Of a DNA stretch of 64,000 bases, positions 1 to 31,281 are shown piece by piece (positions within the stretch are counted from its first letter, which is position 1; each line of letters opens with the position of its first letter). Under the pieces are notes generated by a model. It was not told the DNA's origin. It ran no database searches and was given only the letters and a program-made list of their open reading frames with translations. The stretch is taken from the NCBI RefSeq assembly GCF_027596085.1, contig NC_072460.1, positions 15,328,826-15,392,825 of the forward strand, written 5' to 3'. The translations under genes and the position numbers were made by a program. The stretch comes from Anoplopoma fimbria (lineage: Eukaryota; Chordata; Actinopteri; Perciformes; Anoplopomatidae).

Positions 1-3000
1 AAAACACTCCTACCTTCATCCGCTCACCGTCCTGTCTCAGACCGGTTGGTTGGTTTCTTTGTTTGTGCTTCATAGGGCTTGATTCATGTTGTGTTTTGTG
101 ACTTTCTAACTGTGAATACTTTAGAAACTTGTTTCTTTCAGTTTCTTCCCATATTTTTACCTTCTGGAGGAAACGGGGAGGGACGTATTAGTGGAGCCTT
201 GCACCTTCACTGTGGTACTCTATATCAGGCCAACAATTACACACTTAGACCCCTCAACGGACAAAATAGTCCATTTTGTAACACTGATTTGTTTTACGAT
301 TAATGGTAATTTGATTCTGAAGGAAAAAAAGAAGAGATGGCACTCAATTTCTGCAGATACCTTTTGAAAGAGAAAGTAAATCCTTCATCTTTTGGCTTTC
401 AGCTATTTTGATATTACACCTTATGAAGGTTGTTTCTGTTGTACATGCTGAACATTATAGTTATATGATATTCCAGGGAACCTGTTTTCCTGCTCAGTGT
501 TCAGCCACAGTCTCTTTGTTGTTCCTTGTCCAAGAGTTAGATGAGAATTGGATACTACCCTCTTATGTGAATTTTAAATTTGAAGCTTGAGAGAGCAGTC
601 GTTTTAGCTAATGAGTGGAAACTTAGAAATACGGCTACCTGTCTCTGTACAATCACTTAGAAATTCCACCTACTAGCACTAATCAGGCTCACTGAACAAC
701 AACTTATTTCTCGACTTTTTAATTCATACAAAAAATATTGATTGACGGACGTTTTTTACAGAACTATTTTTGGGCTCTGAGGAGTTTCTTCTTGGAGTTA
801 TTTTGAGGTTATTGAAGCACATAACTCCCCATACAATTACAACATGTCATTTTACACTTACAACTCTTTTAAAAATTAAACAAGCAATATATAATGTGTT
901 AATGAGTGAGCGTTAAAGGTGCTGGTAGGCAGATTTTGTTACATTTGGACACAGCCAGGCTAGCGGTTTCCCTGTTTCCAGTCTGTTTGCTAAGCTACTC
1001 TAACCATCTCCTGGTTCCAGCTATACGTACCATCCAAACATTGTTTCCTTTTTTTTGTTTACCAGATTTGTCTCTCGGTACAGTTGCTAACAAAAAAAGG
1101 AAAATTGTCTGATTTGAGTTGCCCAGAGCTTCTGGTTTATCCATTAACACCTGTTTGACAGAACATTGTTAACAACAATTAACAAACGACAAACGTGACT
1201 TATATCCTCCCGAGGCTTTGCTCTGTGTACTGTGCTTCTACTGTGGTTTCTTCTCAGTTCGACTGTCATGTCACAGAGATTTGCTCCTTTTTTTGCACAC
1301 TGAGCGAAGCAACAGTCATCTGTGATTTGAAGGGGGGAGGTTCTCTGTGCATGTATGCATGTTTGCCAGCCCCACTTGCACTGCTGAAGTCAGACGAGAG
1401 CAGTAAAAGAGATGTGGTGTGTGTTTTTTGCAATGCAGTTGATAATCATAGCATTCGCTGGTGATGGTTTGTGTTGGCGGCCCACAGCGATGGTCAGACG
1501 GTTAAAATCTGTATCACATGCGCTGGATGATGAGCGCTGCAGGGCCACAGAGCAGAGGACATGTGAAAGCCTTTCACTAACACAAAACCTCCATCCAAAC
1601 TTTCAATGGTTTACATTTGCGTGCAATGTCGGAACCACCACGTCAATTTTAGATTAGTTTGAAATGTTTAAAATGTAAATTATTTAATTTATGGCAGAGT
1701 AGATGTAGAATTGAAAAAGTTTTTCCTTGTTTTGTTCCTTTTCACAAAACTGGTATCCTTGTTTGAAGTGTGCTGATCGCTAAATGACACGAGAGAAATA
1801 TGCAAAAAGACCCAACTAGATGAGGAGGAGAGAAGGAAGCAAAACTGATGTCCACAACCTTTAACCGATGCTCCTAGAGGTAAAGTCACATTAGACGAAG
1901 ATAATTTGCCTTTTGAAATAGAGGAAAACCCACAATATAACATGTTGTGAGATTCACTGAGGTACAACCAATGTTTTTCTCAAATTTTCTCTCATTTAAA
2001 ACTGAATCTGGACCAAAAGCAAAAAGGAAATGTGAAATCTTGGGAAGTATCACGGCATCTTTGAGCTGGATGGAAAATTATACTGCAAAGCATGTACAAC
2101 AAAAACATGACATATATACATTACATCACATTTATATTATTAATTTGACTTATAACAGCATAATATCCTAATTACTTAAATACAAGGTGACTTAAAATGG
2201 GCAACAATATTTTCTGTTATGGCAAACAAAAGCTGATACCTTGGGGAGTGGGCAGCCTGGCAACCACTTTTAAAAGTGACAAATGTGGATTTATTATCTG
2301 CAGGATGACATCAAACTTAACATAATAAAAAAGGAATAGAGCCACAGTTGGGTTTAATATTCAACACAACTTAACAAAAAAAAACATAGTTTTATTCTGT
2401 TAAGTCTCCATGTCATGAAAAATAAGAGCAGTTTAAGATGCTGTGTAAACAACGAAGAAGCAGTTCATCCACCTCCACCCTCCTTAGACTTTAATTATGA
2501 TACTGTCATTTAAAACTTTCCCCGGGAAAAGCGGCTTATTTTACATAGCATCTGGGATTTTTTTTAGGAATAAATCATTTTAACAAACGCAACTGAACCA
2601 CTGAGATCATCCAAAAAAGACACAAGACAAAGTGCCCGAGTTAAAGTCTTGGTCAGGTTGTAGCAAACACTGCTTCACTGATTTTAGAGTATTTGGACTG
2701 ATAATCAAGCAGTCACTTTGGGCGCCCAGGTGGGGGGGTGTTTGGGACTTTTACCTCAGTGTCAGAATTCTCCATCAGCCTCAAAAAAGACGTTCTTAAG
2801 GTTTTCTACGAGTACCAGTTTACTTCAAAGCCAGACAGCTGCAGAACAGCACCACAAAAAAACTGTACAAAAAAAAAAGGCAAATGACAATCTTTAGACA
2901 GGTGTAATTTGCTCACTGTGTGATTTCCATTCTCTTTGTCTGTCTGCTGTATCCAGACAGACTGGGAGATTAACCTTTAACCGTAATCAGAGCATTCATA

Positions 3001-5939
3001 CTCCAAAACTCCTCTTGTTGTGAACGTCACTGGCTGAGCAAATGGCCAACACATTTGATTTCAATTTTTTGGATTTACACAAATATTATTATTAATATTA
3101 TCAATGTTCTGATTCTTCTTAATTTTATTTTATACCTATATTTTGTAGTGCAAGTAAAGTGGTCTTTTATGAAAAAAGATTTTTTACAATATTCCAACAC
3201 CTTCACTTCTGTATGCCTATACTGCACATTCCAAACATGGATGTCAACCAACAAGGGACCTGACCGCCATCACCACAAAACAATATTTTTTCAGCTGTCA
3301 AGTCTTAATCTGCAACAGCTTTATGAAAGATTTAAGAATTCAAGCTACATGTTGACCTTTACTATCCAACAACCACACTCCTCAGTGAGTGTAATGTCCC
3401 TTAAAGGTTATGTTTACACACCGACGTGGTTTAAAGATTGCGATCCGTCAGCGATCTTCCGTAAAAAGGACAAAATCTTTTTAGGCTTGAGAAAGAGCTT
3501 TGATAAAAGGTCACAGCGACTTCCTGACCTCTCAGACTTCACAAGGATGCTCCAGCTGAGAAGAGAGCAAATGTCACCTTTCTAACAACAGCTCTAAATT
3601 TAAGGCCCAAGCTGCTGTGATAAGCTTTGATATAACGCTTCTGTAAAACCTGCTGCGCGTTGACTGTGGAGCTTTTCGTCTTCAGTGGAAAACAGTGCAT
3701 TTTGAAGACAAGTTGAAGTCCTAAAAACTGGCTTGTCTGTCCAGGTGGAGCCTTGAAATTAAATAGTTTTTGCTCAAAATGACCTCCACAACCTTCAAAG
3801 AAAATTGACCTGAAGAAGGTTCTTTTGTTGGAGATTTTTTTTTACATATTAAAACCAATTCTAGGAAGCTGATCTCTTTAATAATGGACAATGACATTCA
3901 TTTCTAACTACCATGAGCGTCGCAGTAACTGAGCCCAGGAGTCCAAATAGACTGTTACTTTATATTTTATTAATTTAACTGTTTGGTTTCATTTTCTTAG
4001 ATTCCATCCCTACATGATGGAATTATTGGAGGGAGGGGGAAATACGCATATTCTCACATACTTGCCGAGCATTAAATGAGAAGAACAATAATTGATCATC
4101 TCATCTAAATTTAGTAGAAAATAAAATAAGCACATTTCCCAGAATGTCAAACTATTATTTTAAACAAATATAACCTCAGTATCCTCTATGGTAGCTACAT
4201 ATTTTTTTAAGTTTCCGAATACATAGTTGTATATCATAGTTTCAGACTAATTTTGATGCAGCAGAGTTTTTAAAGCCATTGAGAGGAATCAGAAAGTGCT
4301 GCAGGGAAGATTCTAGATTCAAACCATCCGATGAGCTGTGATGCCGGTCAGGTCCCTAAAGTTCACACACACTTCTTGAGCCTGTCCAGTCAGATGTATA
4401 GCTCAACACACACATATTTAGAAAATAAATGTACCTTTTTTAATTTTTTTTAATCAGGGCAGTACAGCACCTGTCAAAATCAAAAAATGGCTTTCTGGGC
4501 CGATTTGTTTTACTGTAATTTTTTTCTCTTTCTTTACAGTGGTGCTTTAGATTCCTTCATTTTCAAATTTTTGAAGGATATTTGATTTGTGTCTTTTCTC
4601 TTTCTGTCTTCACCTGACTTTGTACTGGACTCTTGATTGTCTTGATTTCCTCTGCCGGGGCTTTTTACCTCCAGTAATACCAATGTGAAACCTGTATTCT
4701 CCTCATGATTTGACTCAGTGGAAGTGTGATGTTTACATGTACAGATTTTTGCGATTCTTTCGGGTTTTGTTTCTGTTTTGTTTCCTCTCATCTCTCTATT
4801 ATTATCCCCCCCATCCCTGTTTTCAGTTTATCTGACTCCTTCCTTACACACTGAAGGGAAATGGGACTGCGTCCAAACACAATTATCACCATTTAACACA
4901 TAAGCCTATCACATGAGGGGACACGCGGACGTTTTGAATTTCAGTCGTCACTTTTCTTCACCAGACTCATGATTAGATTTTTAGTTTTTCTAGCATCCTT
5001 TTAGAAATGCCTTGTCAGCATTCAGTTAGCATTTATGCTAAAGATGCACCTATGTTTCATTGACAAATGCAACAGCTAGTTTGTGTGTGATAATCAGTTC
5101 ACTGAGTGGAAACAGTGGAGAATTTTGTTTTGGTGTTTTGGTGAAGAAATGTCAAACGGCTGAAATTGAAAAGCAAGCTTCCCCGTGAAGAAACCGATTG
5201 TTTGGGAGGGGGTGGGGGGATCAAGCTGTGTGTTTGTTTGGCTCAGAGGTGGGTGACCTTTGACCTCTCGGCTAACTCCACAGCACACAAAATCCCAGAG
5301 GGGCCACAATGACCTCCACTGATGTGACCAGGATCCGGTGGGGTGATTCCTCAGTGAATGATAAGCCATTACAGACCCAGCGTGTCGGGTCTCTTAGTCT
5401 ATTAGTATATTTAGCAAAACTTTAAACTGCAGAAGACAAAACTCAACCTCAGGAAGAAAAAAAAAAAGGACATCACTTTTGTAGAAACACGTCCAACTGA
5501 AGGCCCATTTCCCTCTCTCTTTGATACCATATAAATTATATCAAAAATTCTTTTTATATTTATTGTGTTTATTATTATATATAACAGTGGATACCTTTTT
5601 TCCAGTACCTGTGGCTATATATTTTGATTCTTTAGAAAAGTGTTGATAATGTGAAGCAACTTAAACGATCGAGGAAAAAAAATTGATAAAAGAAATGTAG
5701 GGTTATTATTTTTGTTTGTTGACTACGTTGGAGCGGTACGGGTGTGTTTGTTTTAGCCCAACAACGAGAACATATCACTCTGGTCCATGACAAAGAAACC
5801 AATGATCGAAAAACTGAGCTTTCTTTTGTGTGATGTCACTGCTAAGGCTGAAATGTTTCTGGACTTAAAAAAATTGTGACAATTTGGTTTGTTTTCTTTT
5901 TTTTTCTCCCAAGCTGTATGTCACAAAGCTAAATATACT
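1..5939 (+). other. gene-free stretch, possible 3' UTR of an upstream gene
   Basis: No exon, domain or long credible reading frame was found on either strand; the longest frame (3055-3585, 176 codons) is compositionally random. The T-rich, stop-dense texture and the AATAAA at 5940 followed by GT-rich sequence would fit a very long 3' UTR of a plus-strand gene that ends before the window. This is inference only. Two pieces of a common teleost dispersed repeat are visible, at about 950-1010 and as two opposed tails at about 4030-4065 and 4118-4160. Confidence 0.35.
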
Positions 5940-5945
5940 AATAAA
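5940..5945 (+). terminator. candidate polyadenylation signal
   Basis: An AATAAA hexamer is followed within about 10-35 bases by a GT-rich stretch, the usual arrangement for cleavage and polyadenylation. It could end the transcript of a gene lying upstream of the window. Isolated hexamers are common in AT-rich DNA, so this is a weak call. Confidence 0.3.
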
Positions 5946-8042
5946 ACGGTGTGCTATCTATCTGACAGAGCAATGCTTTTTCTTTTATATTCCAGACAAA
6001 AGGTGCACTGATCACGATTGTCCCTGATGAATAGAAAGTAACTCAGAGCATTCAAACAGGTACAATTTTGAGTTACTTGAGTATTTGTATTTACTGCTAC
6101 GTTCTACTTTTACTCCAGTGTATTTTCAGAGGGAAATATATTGCACTCTTTTTTTTTTTTTTTTTTTTTTCAACCTAGATCATGTTTTTGTGTCACAGTG
6201 ACTAAAGGAGACAACAATTTCTGAAATCGGTCCGATATTGAGTGAGAATGCAGCAGCCGACGGACACTTAACAGGCTGTAAGGTAATCGCTCAGGGCAAC
6301 TCCTCACCGTCAGTACATCGACTAAAACTACTTGTTTTCTCCACTGACAGGCTCGGATTGTTATTATAAGTCTGACAACATTATGGAAAAGAGAAATTAG
6401 TCATTAGTCACTGAGACAAACAAACATGCTAAAAAAGGATAAAGTTTGAATATACAGAAAAGTACCAAAAAAACACATATGAACACATGAGAGGAATAGA
6501 GTTTCACTATGCAATTATCTGGGCCAAAATAATTCACTGTAACAAAATTATTGTGATAACAAATTAAATTATTATTATTCTAACTGTCAAATTCCTCTTT
6601 AACTTTGTTTATTATGAGTTCTGTCTTTTCAGTCAATACTGGTATATTGCGATAGCCCTTAGTTTCTTCTCACTTCATTTTTTCCGGACCAGACCCCACA
6701 GATTTATCTGGTTACCCATTTGAGGTGCCCGACCCCAAAGTTGGGAGCTACTCGACTGAACTATCTAACGGTGTATAAAGTAGCATTGATGCATCAGTAT
6801 TAACAATTACTTTTTCTTTTGATATTTAAGTACATTTTGGTGATAGTTATTTTGTTCCTTTACGGATTTGGAATGCAGGACTTGTAATGGAGTATTTGTA
6901 CATTGTTGTACTTTTACTTAAGTAAACAATCTTATTACTTATTACACACACAAGAGTCCAAAGCATTCTCTTTCTCATTCCTTCTTGCCTTTTAACTTTT
7001 TTACTACAGTATTGAACTGATTTATCCAGAAAATCCTGATTCTTTGAGCTTTTAACTTGGAAACCGAACAACAGTCTGTGATATAAAGACTTAGTTCATT
7101 AGACTCCACTGAAGTAGCTGCAGCTTACAGAATCAAAGTGTACGTTGAGAAACTGAGCCTTTCCCGAATTTAAACCAGCTGTTCCATCTGAAAGATTGAG
7201 ATTAGAGGTCAAGCTGTAAAGCTTTCATGTTGGATGTGAACTTTTCTGCTACCTCAAGTTGGTAAAAGCCAACTGGCTGATTACTGTATAAGGAAGTAGG
7301 TACACTTTATGACTTCCCTACTCTGTCAGCTCACAAATAAATTGTTTCACTTTTAAAAGCAAATACTTAAAACAGCTGGTCACTGTAGTTTTTTATTTTC
7401 ATTTTTTGGATCAAATGTTACTAAAACAGTAGGAAATGTTTTTTTGTTGGGCGGCAGATTAATTCAGTGAGTATTTGTGGCAGCAGGACGGTGAATGTGG
7501 GATTAAGTCAAAATACATGACAGTGTGTGTGTTCATGGTAATGAATGAACATGTCACCTAGTGCAACAGTGTGGGTCATTGATGTTTTTTAATGAGGCTC
7601 TATGGCAGAGGGACAAAATATATCACATTTTGATACACTGACAACAATTTTCAGTAAAGTTATAATACTTAACAAACAGCTCCTCTTTTACTGTGTTTTC
7701 TCTGATGCTCCTCACATTCAAAGCCACACAACTAAACCTCTCTTCTAACAGTCAGTAACATAATTAACGGCACGGGTGTCCAACCGAGCACGATGGAGAG
7801 CCTTGGTGCCCTTTTAAAGAAGGGAAAAACTTATAATGGTAAAATCACCTGCTGGACTGAAAACCTGCTGACAGCATGTGTCACCAAAATGAGCCTACTC
7901 CCCAAAGTACCCAACATTAAGTCGGTAATTGACTAAACTGACTAGTATAGCTCATGTTAAATTGTCACATGCTGTAATGTTGCAGAACTGATGCAGGGTT
8001 AAAAGGCACAAAGGGAGGACGGAATGATACAAAGTCATCAGA
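5946..8042. other. intergenic, nothing recognised
   Basis: AT-rich sequence with a 22-base T run near 6150-6171 and no credible reading frame or RNA gene. Confidence 0.5.
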
Positions 8043-8050
8043 CTCCACAG

Positions 8051-8895
8051 TAGGGATGGGGGGAAAAAACGATTCGTAATTCACAATTCTTGTGTGTGAC
8101 GATTTTTAAATCGCCACGCTGCCTCCCAAATCGATATTTTGTCTGTAGCCTACTTTTAATTATGTTATTCAGGGCGGAAAAAAACGTTGCCGCTTATAAT
8201 CCTACAGATGGCGCAATGCAATCTATTCGTTCATGATTTCCTTCCGGCTAGAAGCGCAGCTTCACACGTAGTAGCTAGGTAGGAATTCAAAGACAAGTGT
8301 GTCTGCCGGACGCGTGTTCTCTACTGCAGGGGGCGTCGTTACTGCCCAGAGGAGCAACCTCACCCCAGAGCATGTTGACCCTAAACATACCCAAGCACTA
8401 GCTTTGCATAGCCTACATGCAAACAACAGTGAAGCCTAGCCTACTTTTTGTTTATTTCAAAGTTTATATTTTAAGTAAACTTTTATTCATTCTATTTAAT
8501 TTACCTTTTATTTATTGTTTAAAAGTAGCCTAAGTGGCATACATTTCTTAATCTGTCAGTTTGTGTGCAGTTGACAGGGGCTATACAATAATAGGGCACA
8601 TTTTTATTTATTTCCTCTATTGGCTGCCCTGCAGTCATTAAGTTAATGTTAAGATTTTGGAATTAAAACTTGAAATAAAACTTGGAAAGCTCTAAGTGAA
8701 TTTGACTGTGTTGTATTTGAAGGTATGATTCAACTGTTTTACATGGTCCAGTGTTTTAAAAAAAATAACCAAAAGAAATCGCAAGAAATCGTAATATCGA
8801 ATCACAATACTTACAGAATCGCAATACATATCGAATCGCCACCTAGGTATCGTGATAGTATCGTATCGGGAGGTCCCTGCTGATTCCCGTCCCTA
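8051..8895. mobile_element. non-autonomous hAT-like DNA transposon with 8-bp target-site duplication
   Basis: The element begins TAGGGATGGG and ends CCCGTCCCTA, so its ends are inverted repeats with one mismatch in ten. It is flanked by the exact 8-bp direct repeat CTCCACAG (8043-8050 and 8896-8903). An 8-bp duplication with short inverted ends is the signature of hAT-superfamily insertion. The 845-bp interior is rich in short AATCG/CGATT motifs near both ends and has no transposase frame, so it must have been moved in trans. Confidence 0.85.
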
Positions 8896-8934
8896 CTCCA
8901 CAGTCTCTAAACTAGAATTACCTACTCGCAATTG

Positions 8935-9236
8935 TATGCCTCCGCCAACCAGTCAAGCTGTAGTTTTTTTCCATGTCTGTTCAAAATTTGTGTGCAATTG
9001 TCATAATTATCATATGAATTCTTGAGTTATGGCAAAAAAAGGTGTTTGGTGAGGTTGCAGAGACCTTTGACCACCAAATTCTCCTCAGTTCAACCCTGAG
9101 GTGGACGTTTGTGCAAAATTTTAAGAAATTAGCATAATGTGTTCCTGAGTAATCATGCTCACGAAAACTGGACTGACGTACTGTGGGACGGATGGACAAC
9201 CTCAAAGCATAATGCTGTTTCTGGCACAGAGGCATA
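8935..9236. mobile_element. probable short inverted-repeat element (MITE-like)
   Basis: The ends are TATGCCTCC and, at the other side, AGAGGCATA, which are imperfect inverted repeats 302 bp apart. The interior has no coding potential. It resembles an abundant teleost dispersed repeat with 'TATGCCTC' termini. It lies 32 bp beyond the hAT target duplication. No clear target-site duplication could be assigned. Confidence 0.45.
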
Positions 9237-10155
9237 ATAAAAAGCTAGAGGAAGATAAAAATAAAATATTGCATCAATTAAAGACTCTGCAGTCATTTAG
9301 TTTTACTGATCCTGATTGTACACACTAGGACTGATAGTCATGATTATTTTCATTACTGAATAATCTGCAGGTGATGTCAATTAATCATATAGACTATAAA
9401 ATGTCAAACAGTAGTGAAAAAATGCCAATGACAAGCCCCAAGTGACTGAGCTGTTGTCTTCAAATAATTTGTTTTGTCTGATCAACAGTCCAAACCCCAG
9501 ATATGTTCAATTCACAACAATGTAAAACACAGAACCTGGAATGCTGGAACCAGATAATGGTTGGACATTTTAGTTGAAAAGGACTAAAAAAGGATTTATC
9601 GATTTTCAGAATTGAAACGGGAAAGGTTTCAGAATTCCAACCCTACCTATGTATGTTAGGTAACTTAAAAAGTACAAACAATTTTCACCTCCTTTTAAGT
9701 GTCATGAGTGACAATCAGTCATCCTCAACATATGTTGTGTTATGGTTTCTAAATCATGAAGACTGTTGGAGAACATTTAGATACCATATTGTATGTAGGA
9801 TCTACAGTATGATTTTTTTCCTTGACAACTATAATGTTGTTCCCAAATGATATTAAGGCATTCAATTATAAAATGGCTTCAAACTAGTCTTGTAGCTGCT
9901 GTAAATGGGAGAATGGATGACTCTGGTTCCTGCTGGGTTTGAGCTGAGCCCAGAATGTTTACGTCTTGATGTTCTGGAAGCCAGAATAATTTTTCTCCCA
10001 TGATGAGATCAAGTTCAAGATAAACACTTTATAAGTATATAAAACTGTTTATTACATGCAGTGATTATAAGCCAATATGAAGAATGATGAATAATACAAC
10101 AGAGTGGAACTTGACATACTGTGTTGGTGGAAACTACGGTTTAGCAAACACACTG

Positions 10156-10156
<1 letters not shown>
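9237..10156. other. intergenic, nothing recognised
   Basis: AT-rich DNA immediately upstream of the CA microsatellite. No exon-like or repeat-like sequence that I can name. Confidence 0.5.

Positions 10157-10238
<82 letters not shown>
10157..10238 (+). repeat. (CA)n microsatellite, about 41 units
   Basis: An uninterrupted CA dinucleotide run followed by imperfect CA-rich sequence to about 10274. It ends roughly 560 bp before the srms start codon, so length variation here could be a marker for the promoter region. The open frames reported through it on both strands are artefacts. Confidence 0.97.
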
Positions 10239-10242
<4 letters not shown>

Positions 10243-10299
10243 AATACACACACACAAATACACACACACACACCCTTTAGTGCCCTCCTCCCTGTCAGT

Positions 10300-10838
10300 A
10301 CGCAGGTGTGTCAGCAGCAGGAGCTGTGCAGAGCGCCAAACCCAAACTTTTTACGCACCGTGCCGCCGCTTCACCTTCACCCTCACCTTCCTCTTCCCCA
10401 CCTGAGCATCATCTGCTGCACCGTTTTCCTCCTTCTTACCAGATAACAATGGATTAACAATTCTTCGGGTGCCATGCTCACATCCCCGGTTCGTCTTGGG
10501 TCGCACCACCGAGTCTTCGCAGGGAGCCAATCCGACTTGGATGCTTTCCATTGCCGCTTCCGCATTCCCGCAGCCGCCGTGAACACTGCAGGCGCGGAGC
10601 TCAGATCCATCCTCAACAGAAGAAACCGGTTCCTCCGGCTAATCTACCCAAGCATTGCTTTCGGTGCAGTATGTTTCCAGTCAGGGGGAGAGAGGGAAGC
10701 CGGAGGATTGAGCGACTGGTCACTGCGGGCTGTAAAAGGCCGTTTTCAGCGGTGTGAGTAGGTCGGAACCGCGTCTTGTTGATCGGGTCACCGTAGAACC
10801 TGGAATAACCCCGCCGCCGTGCTCCTTCATGTCCCGGG
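10300..10838 (+). promoter_or_regulatory. srms: GC-rich promoter / 5' UTR region of srms
   Basis: Base composition changes sharply from AT-rich to GC- and CpG-rich at about 10320 and stays so through exon 1 to 11220, the appearance of a promoter-associated CpG island. No clear TATA box was identified. Several ATGs lie in this stretch (for example 10474, 10551, 10754, 10829), so a transcript starting early would carry upstream reading frames. The transcription start is not determinable from sequence alone. Confidence 0.45.
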
Positions 10839-28781
<17,943 letters not shown>

Positions 28782-31275
28782 AAAGAGCAAGTTGTGGGGG
28801 AAGAAAAGGACGGTGAGAGCAGATTATCTGCAACTGATCATCGACAGCATGATGGACATCATATAAGGAAAGAGAGGAGGATGAAAAATAGCAGGGAGTA
28901 TTCTCCTCCCCCATGCATCCTACTTCCACAACAGGGTATATGTACTTTAAGAACACAAAGGTAAGAAAGGATCGAGGGGAGAAGAGCATCGAAAGAGGAC
29001 AAACAGGAGTGAGTTATTTAAGATAGAGAAGTTGCTCAACCATTCAAAGAAGAACAATGAGGAACAATTCATTTCTTAGGCTAAAAGAAAGCAAGATTGA
29101 CAAACGAAAGACTGAAAATATCCACAGAAATGTGTAAATACACTCACACTTCAACAGAAACTGAACACTCAAACCCTCAGAAGATTCACAGAACAAACTG
29201 TTTTTAATTTTATACCCTTTTGTGTTTTATAAATAATATTTTATTACCTCTGTATGTGCCATGTCTGTGTATGCACACTTAAAATGTTATGAAATCATAG
29301 GTCAGGACTTTAATCTCCTGTCTTCTGACTGCAAGCATGTGCTAAATATTGGGGTTATGTGCAATAATTTATAGCTGGCTTGGTTTTTAGCCATGCTAGC
29401 AGCCCAATGCTGGGGACACTGATGTGGATCGCTCTGTTAGTCCAACACTTTTGTCTTAAGTGAAATAACTCACCACTCCTTACAATGATATGTGGCTCTG
29501 ACCTTTCCATTCCCCAACAGATGAACAGTTTTGGTGATCACGTTACTTTTTATTTAGCGCTACAATTTCCTCTTGTCCAACATTTTATCTTATCTAATGA
29601 CCAAACTCCCATCAGCTTTAGCTGTACTTTAAGATTAAAGGATAGGATAGACCAACTCTCCAATGTTTCTGAATGATTAGAGCAACCAATATCTCTTTAA
29701 CTGTACATATGGCATGGGAGTTAAAATCCAAATATAATGGCCTTGATCTTGACTCCTTAGATAGTTAGGGAATGTGCATATTTCCCAAAATGTTGCGATA
29801 TAAAGTGCTGCAGGAATGAGTTCTAAAACCTGGAAATTACTTTGCACTTCCGGTTTCTTTCTGTCAATTTTTTTTTTTAATGGTTTTTTTGGTTAAATGC
29901 TTGAAATGAGGTCTGTGGTTAACACAAGCTGAAGAGATTTTAACGTTTTGTTCTACAACATTAAATACATATCCCTTTCATGAATTTTGAAGCTTTTACA
30001 TGTCTCGAAAAAGGTGGTTTCCAACCGGAAATCAAATATCAAGTTGTAAGCTTAGTGGTGGTGTAGTTTGAAGTCATGCTATCCCGTGTAGTTTGTTAAT
30101 TGACGTAAGCTTTTACTTCTAAAGGACTGCATTTTTGCTTCAAAAATCATAAGAGATATTCATTAGGGGGGGGTTACTTTGCTGACAAAACGTGTATGTA
30201 TTAAATTAAATTAAATTATAAAATTCATTCCAAATCTGGCCTTTCGTTGAGGGAACCGAGGTGATTCTAACTCCCGGGTAAACCGAAAAGAAATAGGTCA
30301 TCCCTGCAGCAGTCTATGCTCAGAATGCAAAGGTGGATCCATGATAACTTGCTGATGTTCGCATGTTATTTTGACAATTAGCATTCGTGCAAAACTAAGT
30401 AATGAGTTACATACTACACAAAAACATTGTCAATCATTAGCACGTTAAGCATGTCAGGTTTGAGCTCAAAACAGATGAGCACGTTACAGCTGATGCTGAT
30501 AAAAGCTGAACCAAGTAAAGCTGAGTCTGACACGTTTGAGATGCTATGAAATGGTCACCATATAGGGGATTGCCCCTTTTGATTTATTTGAGAAAATGAC
30601 CCAGGACAAAGTTAACATTTTATACCCCATTAAACGTAAGCATCCATCATTTTTTTCTGGCCTTGTGGGGCCTCTAGCATGGCTATACACTGTTATTATA
30701 CTTGTTATTATCCACAAGAATAAGGTATTTTATTCAGTCTACCTTCTTTTGCTGGCATTTCAGAAGGTTTTGACAACATGTTACATATCTAATGAACCTG
30801 AATACAAGTTTCTCTAGAAAAGTACAGGGATTGTCTTTATCCTCCTGTGATCATTTTTGGCGGCTGACCCAGTGCTTGAAAAACCAGTGGGCCATCGTGC
30901 CATGTGTATAGGATTTAAGTTATTAAACCTCTTTTAGAGGCATACAGAGGCCAGTTACAACTAGAGTGACTATGTTTACACCACAGACTGTCCACACTAC
31001 AGAAACCACAAAGGCAAAAAGACCTGAACAGTGAATCAGCCATATCCAGAAGGCCACTTTTTGGGGGGGATGGGGGTTTCTACACAACAAAATTGTACTA
31101 CATTTTTGCAATGCAATGAAATTTGAGAACCATGCAACTTTTGTCTTTTATGCATGAACATATACAGAAGACAAAGTCAAGTTCAGGAAACTCTAGCCAT
31201 AATCACCAAATCACAAGACTGAGTTGTATGTTTTCGGCTGAGTGCCATCAGGTACCAAACACCAGTAGTGCAAAG

Positions 31276-31281
31276 AATAAA
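31276..31281 (+). terminator. srms: candidate srms polyadenylation signal
   Basis: AATAAA with a T/GT-rich element (TGTGTCTGTTTTT) about 30 bases downstream. It implies a 3' UTR of about 2.5 kb. A second AATAAA at 31411 is an alternative. Confidence 0.35.

Noticed and set aside
3055..3585. 176-codon plus-strand ORF
   Set aside because: AT-biased start, no motif, no exon-like borders; a chance frame in AT-rich DNA.
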